This document shows positions 6,354 through 14,432 of a stretch of 17,215 nt of DNA, piece by piece (position 1 is the first letter of the stretch; every line of letters begins with the position of its first letter). Made by a program: the position numbers and the translations under genes. The notes beneath the pieces were generated by a model. It ran no database searches, was not told the DNA's origin, and saw only the letters and a program-made list of their open reading frames with translations. Source of the stretch: UBA11606 sp965243715 (GTDB taxonomy: Bacteria; Actinomycetota; Acidimicrobiia; Acidimicrobiales; Aldehydirespiratoraceae); NCBI GenBank assembly GCA_965243715.1, contig CBDEVU010000005.1:1-17215 (forward strand). Reading direction: 5' to 3'.

Positions 6354-8654
6354 TCAACTCGCCGAGCGGGCTCTGATGATGTTCAAGGCACTACCGGCTT
6401 TGAACCATTCGATCTGAGCCGGGCTGAACGTGTGGTTCGTGAAAAAGGAGATGGTCGCCCCAGACGGTTTGGTGATTTCGACTGTGACCGGCTTACCGGG
6501 CGCAAGATCGCCGAGTCCCCGCACCGCAACGCGGTCGTCTTCGTCGATACGGTCGTAGTCGACTGGGTCGGCGAAACTTAGCGGCACCATTCCCTGCTTT
6601 TTTAGGTTCGTTTCGTGAATACGAGCGAACGAACGGGCGATGGCGACCACCCCGTTGCGGAATCGGGGTTCCATGGCCGCGTGCTCGCGACTTGAGCCTT
6701 CGCCCATGTTCTCGTCGCCGATGACGACCCACTGCACGCCCGCTTCGTGGTAATCCTTGGCCAGTTCGGGAAACAGTTTGATCGAGCCGTCGAGTTGGCT
6801 TTTGCCGTAGCCGACTTCGTAGTCGGAGCCATCGGTTTGGCGGAAGGCGTTGACCGCGCCGAGGTAGAGATTGCCGGAGATATTTTCGAGATGGCCGCGG
6901 TATTTGAGCCACGGGCCAGCCATCGAGATGTGGTCGGTGGTGAACTTGCCTTGGGCTTTGACCAGCACCGGCAGATCCTCAAAGTCGCGGCCGGGCCACG
7001 GGGTGAAGGCATCAAGGAGTTGCAAACGGTTGCTGGTGGGCGACACCCGCACGTCGATGCCAGAGCCGTCAGCAGGTGGCGCCACGAAGGTGTTTTCACC
7101 GGGATCGAAGCCCGCTGCGGGGAGTTCAAGACCGATGGGGGTGCTGAGGGAAACCTCTTCGCCGGCATCGTTGGTGATCGTGTCGTTGATCGGGTCGAAA
7201 TCAAGCGTTCCCGCCAGGGCGAGCGCGATAACCGTTTCGGGCGAGGTCACAAAGGCGAGCGTCTCGGGATCCCCGTCGTTGCGTTTCGGGAAGTTGCGGT
7301 TGTACGAGGTGACGATGACATTAGGCGTGCCCGGTTCGTGTTCGGTCTCCGCGCCGCGATCCCACTGGCCGATACACGGACCGCAGGCATTAGCGAGCAC
7401 GACAGCACCGAGCGCTTCGAAATCCTGCAGTAGCCCGTCACGCACGATGGTGGCCCGGACCTGTTCGGAGCCGGGCGTGACGAGCAGGCGGCTCTTGGCT
7501 TTGAGGCCCTTAGCCGCCGCTTCTCGAGCGATCGAGGCGGCGCGGGTGATATCTTCGTATGAACTGTTGGTGCAACTGCCGATGAGCGCCGCGCTGACCT
7601 CGATTGGCCAGCCGTTAGCGCGAGCTTCGGCCCCCAGCGCGGCGACCTCGCGGGCCAGATCAGGTGTGTGGGGACCGTTGATGTGCGGTGTGAGAGTGTT
7701 GAGATCAATCTCGATGACCTGGTCGTAGTAGGCCTCGGGATTAGCGAGTACTTCGTCGTCGGCGCGGAGATGGTGGGCAACGGCGTTGGCCGCGTCGGCG
7801 ACCTGCTCGCGGCCGGTGCTTTTGAGGTAGCGGGCGACCGCGTCGTCGTAGGCGAAGACCGAGGTCGTAGCGCCGATTTCGGCGCCCATATTGCAGATGG
7901 TGGCCTTGCCGGTGCAACTGAGGCTCTCGGCGCCGGAACCGAAGTACTCAACGATGGCCCCAGTGCCGCCCTGCACGGTGAGGATCTCGGCCACCTTTAA
8001 AATGACATCCTTCGGGGCGCTCCAACCGTTGAGTGAACCGGTGAGTTTGACCCCGATGAGCTTTGGCCATTTCACGTTCCAGGGGAAGCCCGTCATCACG
8101 TCGACGGCATCGGCGCCGCCCACGCCCACGGCAAGCATTCCGATACCGCCACCGTTCGGAGTGTGGGAGTCGGTGCCGATAATTAGGGCGCCAGGGAAGG
8201 CGTACTGTTCGAGCACTACTTGATGGATGATGCCAGAACCCGGCTTCCAGAACCCGCCGCCGTACTTGGCCGAGACCGATTCGAGAAAGTCGTAGACCTC
8301 TTCGTTGGTGTTGACCGCGGTGAGTAGGTCTTTCTTGGCGTCGTCGCGAGCTTGGATGAGGTGATCGCAGTGGGTTGTGGTGGGAACTTGGACCTCGTCG
8401 AGGCCTGCGGTCATAAACTGGAGCCACGCCATTTGCGCCGTGGCGTCCTGCATGGCGACACGGTCCGGGCGGAGATCGACATAGGACTCGCCTCGCTCAA
8501 GGCTCTGGTCGGGGGTGTCGAGATGGTTGACGAGGACCTTCTCGGCGAGGGTTAGCGAGCGGCCCAAGCGTTCCCGAGCAGCACCGATGCGCTCGTCGAG
8601 CGTGGCGTAGACGTGGTTGATGAGTTCAATCGGGGTGGATGCGGCGACAGCCAT
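6354..8654 (-). CDS. acn: Aconitate hydratase, mitochondrial type
   Basis: This 766-residue [4Fe-4S] enzyme interconverts citrate and isocitrate in the TCA cycle. It matches the mitochondrial ACO2-like class (about 780 residues) rather than bacterial AcnA or AcnB. TTTHCDHLIQA (92-102), IIGTDSHTPNGGGIGML (158-174) and ENMGEGSSREHAAMEPR near the C-terminus are typical, as is RIHETNLKKQGMVPLSF. The cluster ligands are Cys361 (GSCTNSSYED), Cys424 and Cys427 (ANACGPCIGQW); the 63-residue spacing between the first two equals that in the mammalian enzyme (358 and 421). ATG 8654 is preceded by GGAGAG at a spacing of 6. It is the first gene of the leftward series with LysR, the carboxyltransferase and citrate synthase. 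The 73-base gap upstream (8655-8727) must hold its promoter, but I could not pick a convincing one. Confidence 0.96.
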   Translation of the reverse strand: MAVAASTPIELINHVYATLDERIGAARERLGRSLTLAEKVLVNHLDTPDQSLERGESYVDLRPDRVAMQDATAQMAWLQFMTAGLDEVQVPTTTHCDHLIQARDDAKKDLLTAVNTNEEVYDFLESVSAKYGGGFWKPGSGIIHQVVLEQYAFPGALIIGTDSHTPNGGGIGMLAVGVGGADAVDVMTGFPWNVKWPKLIGVKLTGSLNGWSAPKDVILKVAEILTVQGGTGAIVEYFGSGAESLSCTGKATICNMGAEIGATTSVFAYDDAVARYLKSTGREQVADAANAVAHHLRADDEVLANPEAYYDQVIEIDLNTLTPHINGPHTPDLAREVAALGAEARANGWPIEVSAALIGSCTNSSYEDITRAASIAREAAAKGLKAKSRLLVTPGSEQVRATIVRDGLLQDFEALGAVVLANACGPCIGQWDRGAETEHEPGTPNVIVTSYNRNFPKRNDGDPETLAFVTSPETVIALALAGTLDFDPINDTITNDAGEEVSLSTPIGLELPAAGFDPGENTFVAPPADGSGIDVRVSPTSNRLQLLDAFTPWPGRDFEDLPVLVKAQGKFTTDHISMAGPWLKYRGHLENISGNLYLGAVNAFRQTDGSDYEVGYGKSQLDGSIKLFPELAKDYHEAGVQWVVIGDENMGEGSSREHAAMEPRFRNGVVAIARSFARIHETNLKKQGMVPLSFADPVDYDRIDEDDRVAVRGLGDLAPGKPVTVEITKPSGATISFFTNHTFSPAQIEWFKAGSALNIIRARSAS

Positions 8655-8727
8655 GGTGGTCTCTCCGGTTGGTGTGACTCTAATGAAAGCTTAGGGTGAT
8701 ATCTCGTCCAACCCCTCGGCGGGGGGA

Positions 8728-9678
8728 TCAGACATTGGGCCAATCGCGGGTGCGGCGATGGGCGGCCCGAGAGCGGTCGCCGAGGGCCCAGGCGCGACGC
8801 CACTGGCCGCGGTTGGGTCCGGTCAGGTCCGGACTTTCGGCCCGATGGGCGCGAACCCGAGCGGTGTACCAGTCAGATGAGGCCTCGTCGGCTAGAGCCG
8901 CTACCTCTCGTTCGATACGAGCCGCGAAACGGGTAGCGTTTTCGCCCCCAGCGAGCGTCATCGGTCGCCCAAACGTGACCGAGGAGGTGCTGGGCCGGGG
9001 CAGGGATCGACCTTTACCCAGGATGCGACCGGTGCCCGCGAGGTGAACGGGGACGACCGAAACGTTTGCTTTGGTGGCGAGATAGGCCGCTCCCCCCCGA
9101 AACGGCTGACCCCACCCGTCGATGCTGCGCCCGCCTTCGGGAAAAATCAGCAAACTCCAACCTTCGCCGAGGAGTTCGATAGCCGCGTCGGCACTGGCCC
9201 GACCGATCTTAGTTCGTTCAATCGGGATGGCCCCGATGGCGAGGGCGGACAGGGCCGCAGTAACTCGGGTGCGAAAAAAGTAGTCGGCCGCTGCGCCTAC
9301 GACGATTTTGTGGCGCCATGGCTCTGGGATAGACGTGAGGAGTAGCGGGGTGTCGATATGGCTGTGATGATTCGCCACGAAGATGACTGGGCCGTCGAGG
9401 TTGAGGAGCCGGTCCTTGCCGCGGCGGTCGGGGGCGGCGAGACCGCTGACCGCTAACCGCATCGGCCCGTCCACCAGCGCGGCGCGAACCATGCGGGCGG
9501 GCGTTTGACGCGCCCAGGCTGTGTCGTAGCTAGCGCCGGTGCGACGATGGGGCACGAGGGGCGCCACTCCTTGGGGCGTCGGGGGAGCTCGCAGCGGGAA
9601 CCCTGCGGCGCGAAAACGGCGCGTGGGCGATAACGCGGCTGGCAGTCGAGGCAACCCGAGTTGGCGGGCCAGCGTCAT
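8728..9678 (-). CDS. PlsC-family 1-acylglycerol-3-phosphate acyltransferase-like protein
   Basis: The 316-residue protein is a membrane-associated glycerolipid acyltransferase of the PlsC/LPLAT family, which normally moves a fatty acyl group to lysophosphatidate. The catalytic motif I is VANHHSHIDTPLL with H104 and D109 (HX4D). Motif II is AIPIERT (150-156), motif III is the phosphate-binding FPEGGRS (179-185), and motif IV is VVPVHLAGT (208-216). About 60 N-terminal residues, Arg- and Pro-rich, precede the domain and have no motif I recognise. ATG 9678 overlaps the stop of the LarA-like gene (ATGA), so translation is probably coupled and the protein made with it. It is the last gene of the operon. 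The acyl acceptor could be lysophosphatidate or a less usual substrate suggested by the neighbours. Domain assignment is firm; pathway is inferred. Confidence 0.92.
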   Translation of the reverse strand: MTLARQLGLPRLPAALSPTRRFRAAGFPLRAPPTPQGVAPLVPHRRTGASYDTAWARQTPARMVRAALVDGPMRLAVSGLAAPDRRGKDRLLNLDGPVIFVANHHSHIDTPLLLTSIPEPWRHKIVVGAAADYFFRTRVTAALSALAIGAIPIERTKIGRASADAAIELLGEGWSLLIFPEGGRSIDGWGQPFRGGAAYLATKANVSVVPVHLAGTGRILGKGRSLPRPSTSSVTFGRPMTLAGGENATRFAARIEREVAALADEASSDWYTARVRAHRAESPDLTGPNRGQWRRAWALGDRSRAAHRRTRDWPNV

Positions 9679-11291
9679 GTCACGTCCGCCATCAGGATCG
9701 GCGGGTTGTGCAGGTGGGTGATCGACGGGCGTGGACCAACAACGTCGTGGGCCATTTCGAGGGCGTCGGGTAGGGTCGACGCGGGTTGAAAGCCCAGTCG
9801 GCGCACCGCTCGTTTATCGCCGCCGACGATGATGACGCGGCCGAGATGCTGCAGCGCCGACGCGCCCCAATACCACATGTAGAACGGGTGAACCCCGTGG
9901 TATGCGTAGCTGTTGCGGTAGAGATGGATGTACCACTCGTCCTCCGCGAACTTCTTTTCGTACTTTGCTTCGAGTTCTAACGGATCGGTGGTGTCCGACA
10001 GGACCTGTTCGAAGAAATCGATGTAGCTTGGATGGTGAACGGGATGAAACTCCCACGGGGTTGGGTGGCTCATAATGAGCACGCCACCTTCCCGCACTAG
10101 GGGTTTTCCTCGGTACATATTGAAGAAATAGCCGAGTCCGAGACACATGACGAGGATCGGGTTCATCACGGAATTGACGTTGTAGGGACATATGTAGGGC
10201 AGACCGAACGTCAAGACATCGGTTTGCCCTTCGACGGGCACAAGGTGCTGCTTAAAGCAGTGTTCGAGGGTCACCTCGTGTACCGCCTCTACCTCCCCGG
10301 CTTGCACGGAGGTGAGCTCATAGGGCGCTTTCCAGTTGTTGAAGATCCGGCGCCGGGCTCCGTTGGGCATGAAGTCGAGTCCTTTTTTCATGCCCATGAA
10401 CGTGGCCCGATCCCGAGCCGTCCATTCCCATTCTCGCTTTTGCAGAACGGATAGGGGACCGTCGTAGCCAAACGTATTGTTGTTGATGGTGGTTTCGATC
10501 TGGAAGATGCGAGGGCCGTGGTTCTTGATGATCTCGCCTTGGCGCCAGTTCGAATGGTGAAGTTCGGACTTATGGCGGTCCATGAAACTCTTGGACCGCA
10601 GCATGGTTTTGACGTTGTGGTGGTGCTTGATGCCGGAGTAGCCCGATAAGCCGGTGGCGGTTGATTTCCAGCCGCCGTCCATCGACACGATGTTCAGATT
10701 CACATAAATGAGCAGGTCGGATTCGGCGGCACGCTTGTTCATCGTGACGGCCTCGCCGTGGTCGGTCGTACCCAGTTCGACCATGCCGTCGGGGTCTTCG
10801 GCGTCGTGGTTGTAGATGGCACCTTGTGGAGCGAAGGCGTCGTAGACGCGATCGCCCAGCGCGTGGCGAAGTTCGTCTTCGGTCATCCGGCGATGCAGCG
10901 CGAGGGCAGCAATGAGATGTACGTCGTCAACCCCGGCGGCCGCCGCGAGGTCGAGGACCTGTTCGATGATGCGCTGGCGAATGTCGGGTTTTCGCATGGA
11001 GGGAAGCGGCAAAGAAATATCGTCAAACGCGATGGTGAGTCTCATCCCCGCCCTCAGCAAGCTAGGCAGCGGGTCGTCGTTGATCGGGTTGAGCAGCGCG
11101 TCGTAGATGGCTTGGTCAGGGTCCGGCAGGCCGGGGAGTGGCTCGGCTGGGTAGATCACTCGACTGCGGTCGGCGGGCAGTTTTTCGAGGCGGAAGTTGT
11201 CGCCGTGGTGAAACAGGATCGGCGGGGTGGAACGGTCGACGTTGAGCACGAAGCCGGGACGAGGTGCCTTGCGGGGATGATCAGCAGCCAT
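9675..11291 (-). CDS. LarA-like (DUF2088, lactate-racemase superfamily) protein of unknown function
   Basis: The 538-residue product matches the LarA/DUF2088 superfamily (nickel-dependent lactate racemase and relatives) over both domains. The N-terminal half has ALLNPINDDPLPSLLRAGMR (65-84), IAFDDISLPLPS (87-98), LIAALALHRRMTEDELR (126-142) and VELGTTDHGEAVTMNK (171-186). The C-terminal half has VNSVMNPILVMCLGLG and a VREGGVLIMSHP block. Hand alignment to L. plantarum LarA keeps D91 (D72), H133 (H108), K209 (the cofactor-bearing K184) and H225 (H200), but L94 replaces R75 and no His occupies the H174 position. Lactate racemisation is therefore doubtful. It is longer than LarA (about 425). ATG 11291 overlaps the upstream stop as TGATG and has GAAGGG seven bases upstream, so I prefer it to the TTG one codon earlier. 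No larB, larC or larE maturation genes are in the window. Confidence 0.82.
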   Translation of the reverse strand: MAADHPRKAPRPGFVLNVDRSTPPILFHHGDNFRLEKLPADRSRVIYPAEPLPGLPDPDQAIYDALLNPINDDPLPSLLRAGMRLTIAFDDISLPLPSMRKPDIRQRIIEQVLDLAAAAGVDDVHLIAALALHRRMTEDELRHALGDRVYDAFAPQGAIYNHDAEDPDGMVELGTTDHGEAVTMNKRAAESDLLIYVNLNIVSMDGGWKSTATGLSGYSGIKHHHNVKTMLRSKSFMDRHKSELHHSNWRQGEIIKNHGPRIFQIETTINNNTFGYDGPLSVLQKREWEWTARDRATFMGMKKGLDFMPNGARRRIFNNWKAPYELTSVQAGEVEAVHEVTLEHCFKQHLVPVEGQTDVLTFGLPYICPYNVNSVMNPILVMCLGLGYFFNMYRGKPLVREGGVLIMSHPTPWEFHPVHHPSYIDFFEQVLSDTTDPLELEAKYEKKFAEDEWYIHLYRNSYAYHGVHPFYMWYWGASALQHLGRVIIVGGDKRAVRRLGFQPASTLPDALEMAHDVVGPRPSITHLHNPPILMADVT

Positions 11292-13723
11292 CAACTTGCC
11301 CTTCGATTACGGACCGGACCGCGCCAAGTGCGGGGTCCGATGGGGATGAAGCGGTTCGGTGCACCGTTGGACTTGGACCAGTGCTCGATGAGCCAACCGC
11401 GCCGCCGAGCGATCGCGGCAAGTTTGGTTTCGGCGTTTACGGCCACCGGGAAACCGACCGCTTCGAGCATGGGAAGGTCGGAACTGGAATCGGCGTAGGC
11501 CACCGACTCTCGCAGGTCTAGTTCGTGTTCGGCGGCATAATCAACGAGGGTCTGGTAGCGGGCCTCGCCGGTGGGCGGAACGGCGGTCATGCGACCATCG
11601 AACCGGCCGGTGTCTTTGATGCCGAGATCGGCCGCCACGATGTCGTCGAATAGGGGCTCAAGCGGTTCGACTACTACCCGCAGGGCGCCCGTGATGAGCA
11701 GGGTTCGATGCCCCAGGGCGCGGTGTTCGCGTACCCGGCGAATGGCGGCGGGGAACGACCGAGTGAGTAAGAGATCGCTCATCAACTCCATCGCGTCGCG
11801 TTCGAGTTGTTCGACGGGGGCGTCTTCGAAGCGCCGGTAGAAGTAGCGGAGGAAGTCGCTGCGGTCCGCTTTGTCGAGTGAGAGCAGGGTCGGGGCTTCT
11901 CGCAGCGTCTTTAGCGCGAAGCGGAGGCGTTCAGGAGTGTCGAGATGGCGGGTCGCGAGCCAGGCGTAGCTCGATACGACGTTGCTGGCGATCAAGGTGT
12001 TTTCGAGATCGAATACAGCGAGTTGGCGATCGGTCGACAGGACTTGTCGGCGGAGTCGGTCGTTTCGGGTTGTGGTCTGGCCTGAGCCGGGTGCCATCTT
12101 TAGGCGGGCCTGCTTGACCATGGACGGTAGGTGAATGTTGTGGACGTAGTGCGACCAGTCCACCGCCTTTGGATCCATAGTGAAGGCGGCTTGGTCGGAT
12201 TCGTCGAGATTGTCCCAGATCTCGTACATCCGATCGAGTTGGTACACGGCTTCACACTCGGTGTACGCGCCGTAGAGTTCGACGTAACCGTTGGCTCGTT
12301 CGAGTTGAGCTTTTTTCTCGTCAAGTTCGGCGCCGAACTCGGCTTGGCGGCCGCGGAGGGGGAGGGCGTCGAGGATCTTGTCGGCGGTACTCAGGGTTTT
12401 TTGTGCTCGGTGGAGTTGTCGTGAGACTCGTCCCCGGCCCGGGAATGACCATTCGGGAACAGCGATGGGCTGGTTTTTTTCGTCATATACGGGGTGCTCG
12501 GTGAACCAACTCCGAACCAAGTCAACGATTTGGCCGTACTTGAGCGGATTGCCCGAACCCGATGCGATCTGCACTACGTCGGGGGTGTGGTGGCCTTTGT
12601 CGTCGTAGTGTGCGCCGCGCGCCGCGACGGCGATGATGGTGGCCACGACGAGGTCGACGGGGATTACGTCGATGATCCCTTCGGGCACGCCGGGAAATTC
12701 CTTGAGCAAGCCGCGGGCGTAGGCGGCGATGACCGGTTCGGCCATGCGAAAGCCGCGAATCCATCCGGGGACCGGCTCAGCCAGCGCGGACTCGATAATA
12801 GACGGGCGCACGATGGCCACCGGCACACCGTTGCGGGTCGCGCACAGGCTGCGTTCGCCGAGGGCCTTGGTAAAGGCGTAGGCATCGGGAAAGCCGAGAC
12901 TGTTCGCTCGGGCTCGGCCCGCGTCGGTCATCTGTTGACTAACCCACTTCTGACGGTTCTGTTCGGTTCGGTCTGCAATAGCCGGAGTGCCCGCCGCACC
13001 GAGGGACTGCACCGCTGCGGCCCTAAGTTCTCGTAGTCGCTGAGGGGTTCGGCTGGCCTGTTCGGTGTCACGGCGACTTTGGTGAGCGTTGTGTACCTCG
13101 GCCCGCCAATCAACGTCGACGAAAAACGGTGAGTCTTCGACGAGTTGTTCGGGCGCTTTGCCTCGTCGACTGCCCGCCACGTAACAGGTGGATACGGCCA
13201 CGAGATAGCCCGGTTCGCCGGGTTGTAGCCCGCCACGGGTGAGTTCGGTGCGTTCGTCGGCCGCGACACGCAAGGCGGCGGCAACTCGGCCAGGTCCGAG
13301 GAGGTTGATATCGACGGCGTCGTCGAGGGCGGAATCGAAGCTGACGGTGGCCGCGCTGTGGATGGCAATGTCGACCGTGGTCATGGCTTCACGGCCCGCT
13401 TCGTCTAGGCCGAGTCCGTCTGCGCCTACGTCGCTGGCCACGGCGGTGATGCGTCGTCGACACATCTCTTCGAACGTTTCGTGTTCTAGACCACCGGCGG
13501 AGAGGGGGTCGCTTTTGAAACTGGCCCGCAGAGTGTCGAAGGCGTTGTTGCGGAGAATGTCGCGATTGACGCGGTTCTTTGCGCCCCGTCGGCCGGGGCG
13601 AACGAGGAGCACGAGTTCGCTCTCGGGGACGGCCCGCAGGAGGCGTTCGACCAACGCGGTGCCTAGAAAGCCGGTCGATCCGGTAATGGCAATGCGCTTG
13701 CCGTTGAGTTCCTCGCGAATCAC
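11291..13723 (-). CDS. Fatty acyl-CoA reductase fused to HAD-IB phosphatase-like domain
   Basis: The 810-residue fusion has three parts. Residues 8-400 are an NAD(P)-binding extended SDR of the fatty acyl-CoA reductase type: TGSTGFLG (14-21), IHSAATVSFD (121-130), STCYVAGS (178-185) and the YxxxK pair in DAYAFTKALGE (Y282, K286), the FAR hallmark. Residues about 480-540 resemble FAR_C, ending FTMDPKAVDWSHYVHNIHLP. Residues about 566-795 form a HAD-IB (SerB-like) domain: AVFDLENTLIAS (569-580), LLITGAL (675-681) and AYADSSSDLPMLEAVG (742-757). FAR enzymes reduce acyl-CoA to fatty alcohol; HAD-IB enzymes remove phosphate. In the HAD part, motif I is DxE instead of DxD (E574), and R722 replaces the motif III Lys. 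GTG 13723 is the start; no strong ribosome site is seen. It is first in the operon and divergent from a TetR gene. Confidence 0.87.
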   Translation of the reverse strand: MIREELNGKRIAITGSTGFLGTALVERLLRAVPESELVLLVRPGRRGAKNRVNRDILRNNAFDTLRASFKSDPLSAGGLEHETFEEMCRRRITAVASDVGADGLGLDEAGREAMTTVDIAIHSAATVSFDSALDDAVDINLLGPGRVAAALRVAADERTELTRGGLQPGEPGYLVAVSTCYVAGSRRGKAPEQLVEDSPFFVDVDWRAEVHNAHQSRRDTEQASRTPQRLRELRAAAVQSLGAAGTPAIADRTEQNRQKWVSQQMTDAGRARANSLGFPDAYAFTKALGERSLCATRNGVPVAIVRPSIIESALAEPVPGWIRGFRMAEPVIAAYARGLLKEFPGVPEGIIDVIPVDLVVATIIAVAARGAHYDDKGHHTPDVVQIASGSGNPLKYGQIVDLVRSWFTEHPVYDEKNQPIAVPEWSFPGRGRVSRQLHRAQKTLSTADKILDALPLRGRQAEFGAELDEKKAQLERANGYVELYGAYTECEAVYQLDRMYEIWDNLDESDQAAFTMDPKAVDWSHYVHNIHLPSMVKQARLKMAPGSGQTTTRNDRLRRQVLSTDRQLAVFDLENTLIASNVVSSYAWLATRHLDTPERLRFALKTLREAPTLLSLDKADRSDFLRYFYRRFEDAPVEQLERDAMELMSDLLLTRSFPAAIRRVREHRALGHRTLLITGALRVVVEPLEPLFDDIVAADLGIKDTGRFDGRMTAVPPTGEARYQTLVDYAAEHELDLRESVAYADSSSDLPMLEAVGFPVAVNAETKLAAIARRRGWLIEHWSKSNGAPNRFIPIGPRTWRGPVRNRRAS
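11299..11304 (-). promoter_or_regulatory. Ribosome binding site deciding the start of the LarA-like gene
   Basis: On the minus strand GAAGGG ends 7 bases before ATG 11291 and lies inside the 3' end of the acyl-CoA reductase fusion gene. The normal spacing favours ATG 11291 over the adjacent TTG at 11294, which would have 4 bases. Confidence 0.45.
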
Positions 13724-13755
13724 GAGTCTTGTTCTAGCACTTTATCGCCGACTTC

Positions 13756-13771
13756 TCTACCAATTGGTAGA
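13756..13771. promoter_or_regulatory. Perfect 16-bp palindrome, candidate TetR operator
   Basis: TCTACCAATTGGTAGA is its own reverse complement over all 16 bases and lies in the divergent gap between the reductase fusion and the TetR gene. It is 32 bases from GTG 13723 and 34 bases from ATG 13806, nearly symmetric. TetR dimers bind palindromes of this size, and their operators often sit between the regulator and a divergent target. A TTGGTA within it could serve as part of a -35 element on either strand. Binding is inferred. Confidence 0.65.
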
Positions 13772-13805
13772 CGATATGGTTGTGACGGTGATAGCAACGG
13801 GTCCA

Positions 13806-14411
13806 ATGGCCGACTCGACCCCCGATCGAATCCTCGTTGCCGCCCTCCGGGCCTACGGCACCGACGGCTATGCGGCAACGTCTCTCGACGCCCTCGCTCA
13901 CGCCCTTGATATTCGTAAACAGACGATACTTTATTGGTTTCCCTCCAAGCGGGATGTTTTCGAGGCGGTCATTGACGCCGCCGCCGCTGACTTAGTGCAG
14001 ATATTTGAAACCGAAGCCTCCCGCGGCCTGCGAGGGTTCGATCAGGTCGAGGCTCTGGTCCGGCGGGTCTTTCGCCTCGCGGTGGCCCGCCCCGAACTGT
14101 TGGGCCTAGTTCGTGAGGTCACCCGCCCCGGTTCGCCTTCGGTCAATCGACTCACCTCCCATGTTGCTCCCGTGTTTGACCGGGCGCGTGACTTTCTCCA
14201 CCGAGAGATGAACGCAGGCCTGCTCCGCCCATCGGACCCTTCGATGCTGCTGCTTTCGATCTACTCCACCGTGGTTGGCGTGGCGACCGAATTGGAGGTG
14301 CAGCGAACGATGGGTCTCGCCCCGAACCTGCGCGGTACCGTTGGCCGTCGACAGGAGTTGATTCGATTCCTGCGAGCCGCTCTCGAACCGGCGGAACTGC
14401 GTTCTCCCTAG
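13806..14411 (+). CDS. TetR-family transcriptional regulator
   Basis: From ATG 13806 the product has 201 residues. The N-terminal TetR helix-turn-helix is clear: DRILVAALRAYGTDGYAATS (7-26), LDALAHALDIRKQTILYWF (27-45) and PSKRDVFEAVID. The rest is the variable ligand-binding helical domain (for example RRVFRLAVARPELLGLV). The frame is open far upstream (to 13239) because of base composition on the strand opposite the reductase fusion; that extension is not credible. ATG 13776 is also possible (211 residues) but lies only 4 bases after the palindrome, leaving little room for a leader, so I prefer 13806. Neither has a strong ribosome site. It probably represses the divergent reductase/LarA-like/PlsC operon and itself, with an acyl-CoA or related lipid as a plausible ligand; both points are inference from position. 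Confidence 0.9.
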   Translation: MADSTPDRILVAALRAYGTDGYAATSLDALAHALDIRKQTILYWFPSKRDVFEAVIDAAAADLVQIFETEASRGLRGFDQVEALVRRVFRLAVARPELLGLVREVTRPGSPSVNRLTSHVAPVFDRARDFLHREMNAGLLRPSDPSMLLLSIYSTVVGVATELEVQRTMGLAPNLRGTVGRRQELIRFLRAALEPAELRSP

Positions 14412-14432
14412 GTGGCCCTCGCCGCCGTCGAG

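Noticed and set aside
6747..7728. Long open frames antisense to aconitase (228 and 285 codons)
   Set aside because: They overlap each other in different frames and lie opposite well-conserved aconitase sequence, so they are composition shadows.
8708..8727. GC hairpin (CCCC, GCCGA, GGGG) after the PlsC stop as a terminator
   Set aside because: The stem is only four pairs and is not followed by a T run on the minus strand, so termination is not supported.
11292..11294. TTG start for the LarA-like gene
   Set aside because: The adjacent ATG has better spacing to GAAGGG and makes the usual TGATG overlap.
10758..11498. 246-codon open frame opposite the LarA-like gene and the reductase fusion
   Set aside because: It spans the junction of two recognisable genes on the other strand and has no domain signal.
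13239..13775. N-terminal extension of the TetR frame
   Set aside because: The extension is Ser/Arg-rich, lies opposite the reductase Rossmann domain, and TetR proteins start just before the helix-turn-helix. The palindrome would also fall inside the coding sequence.
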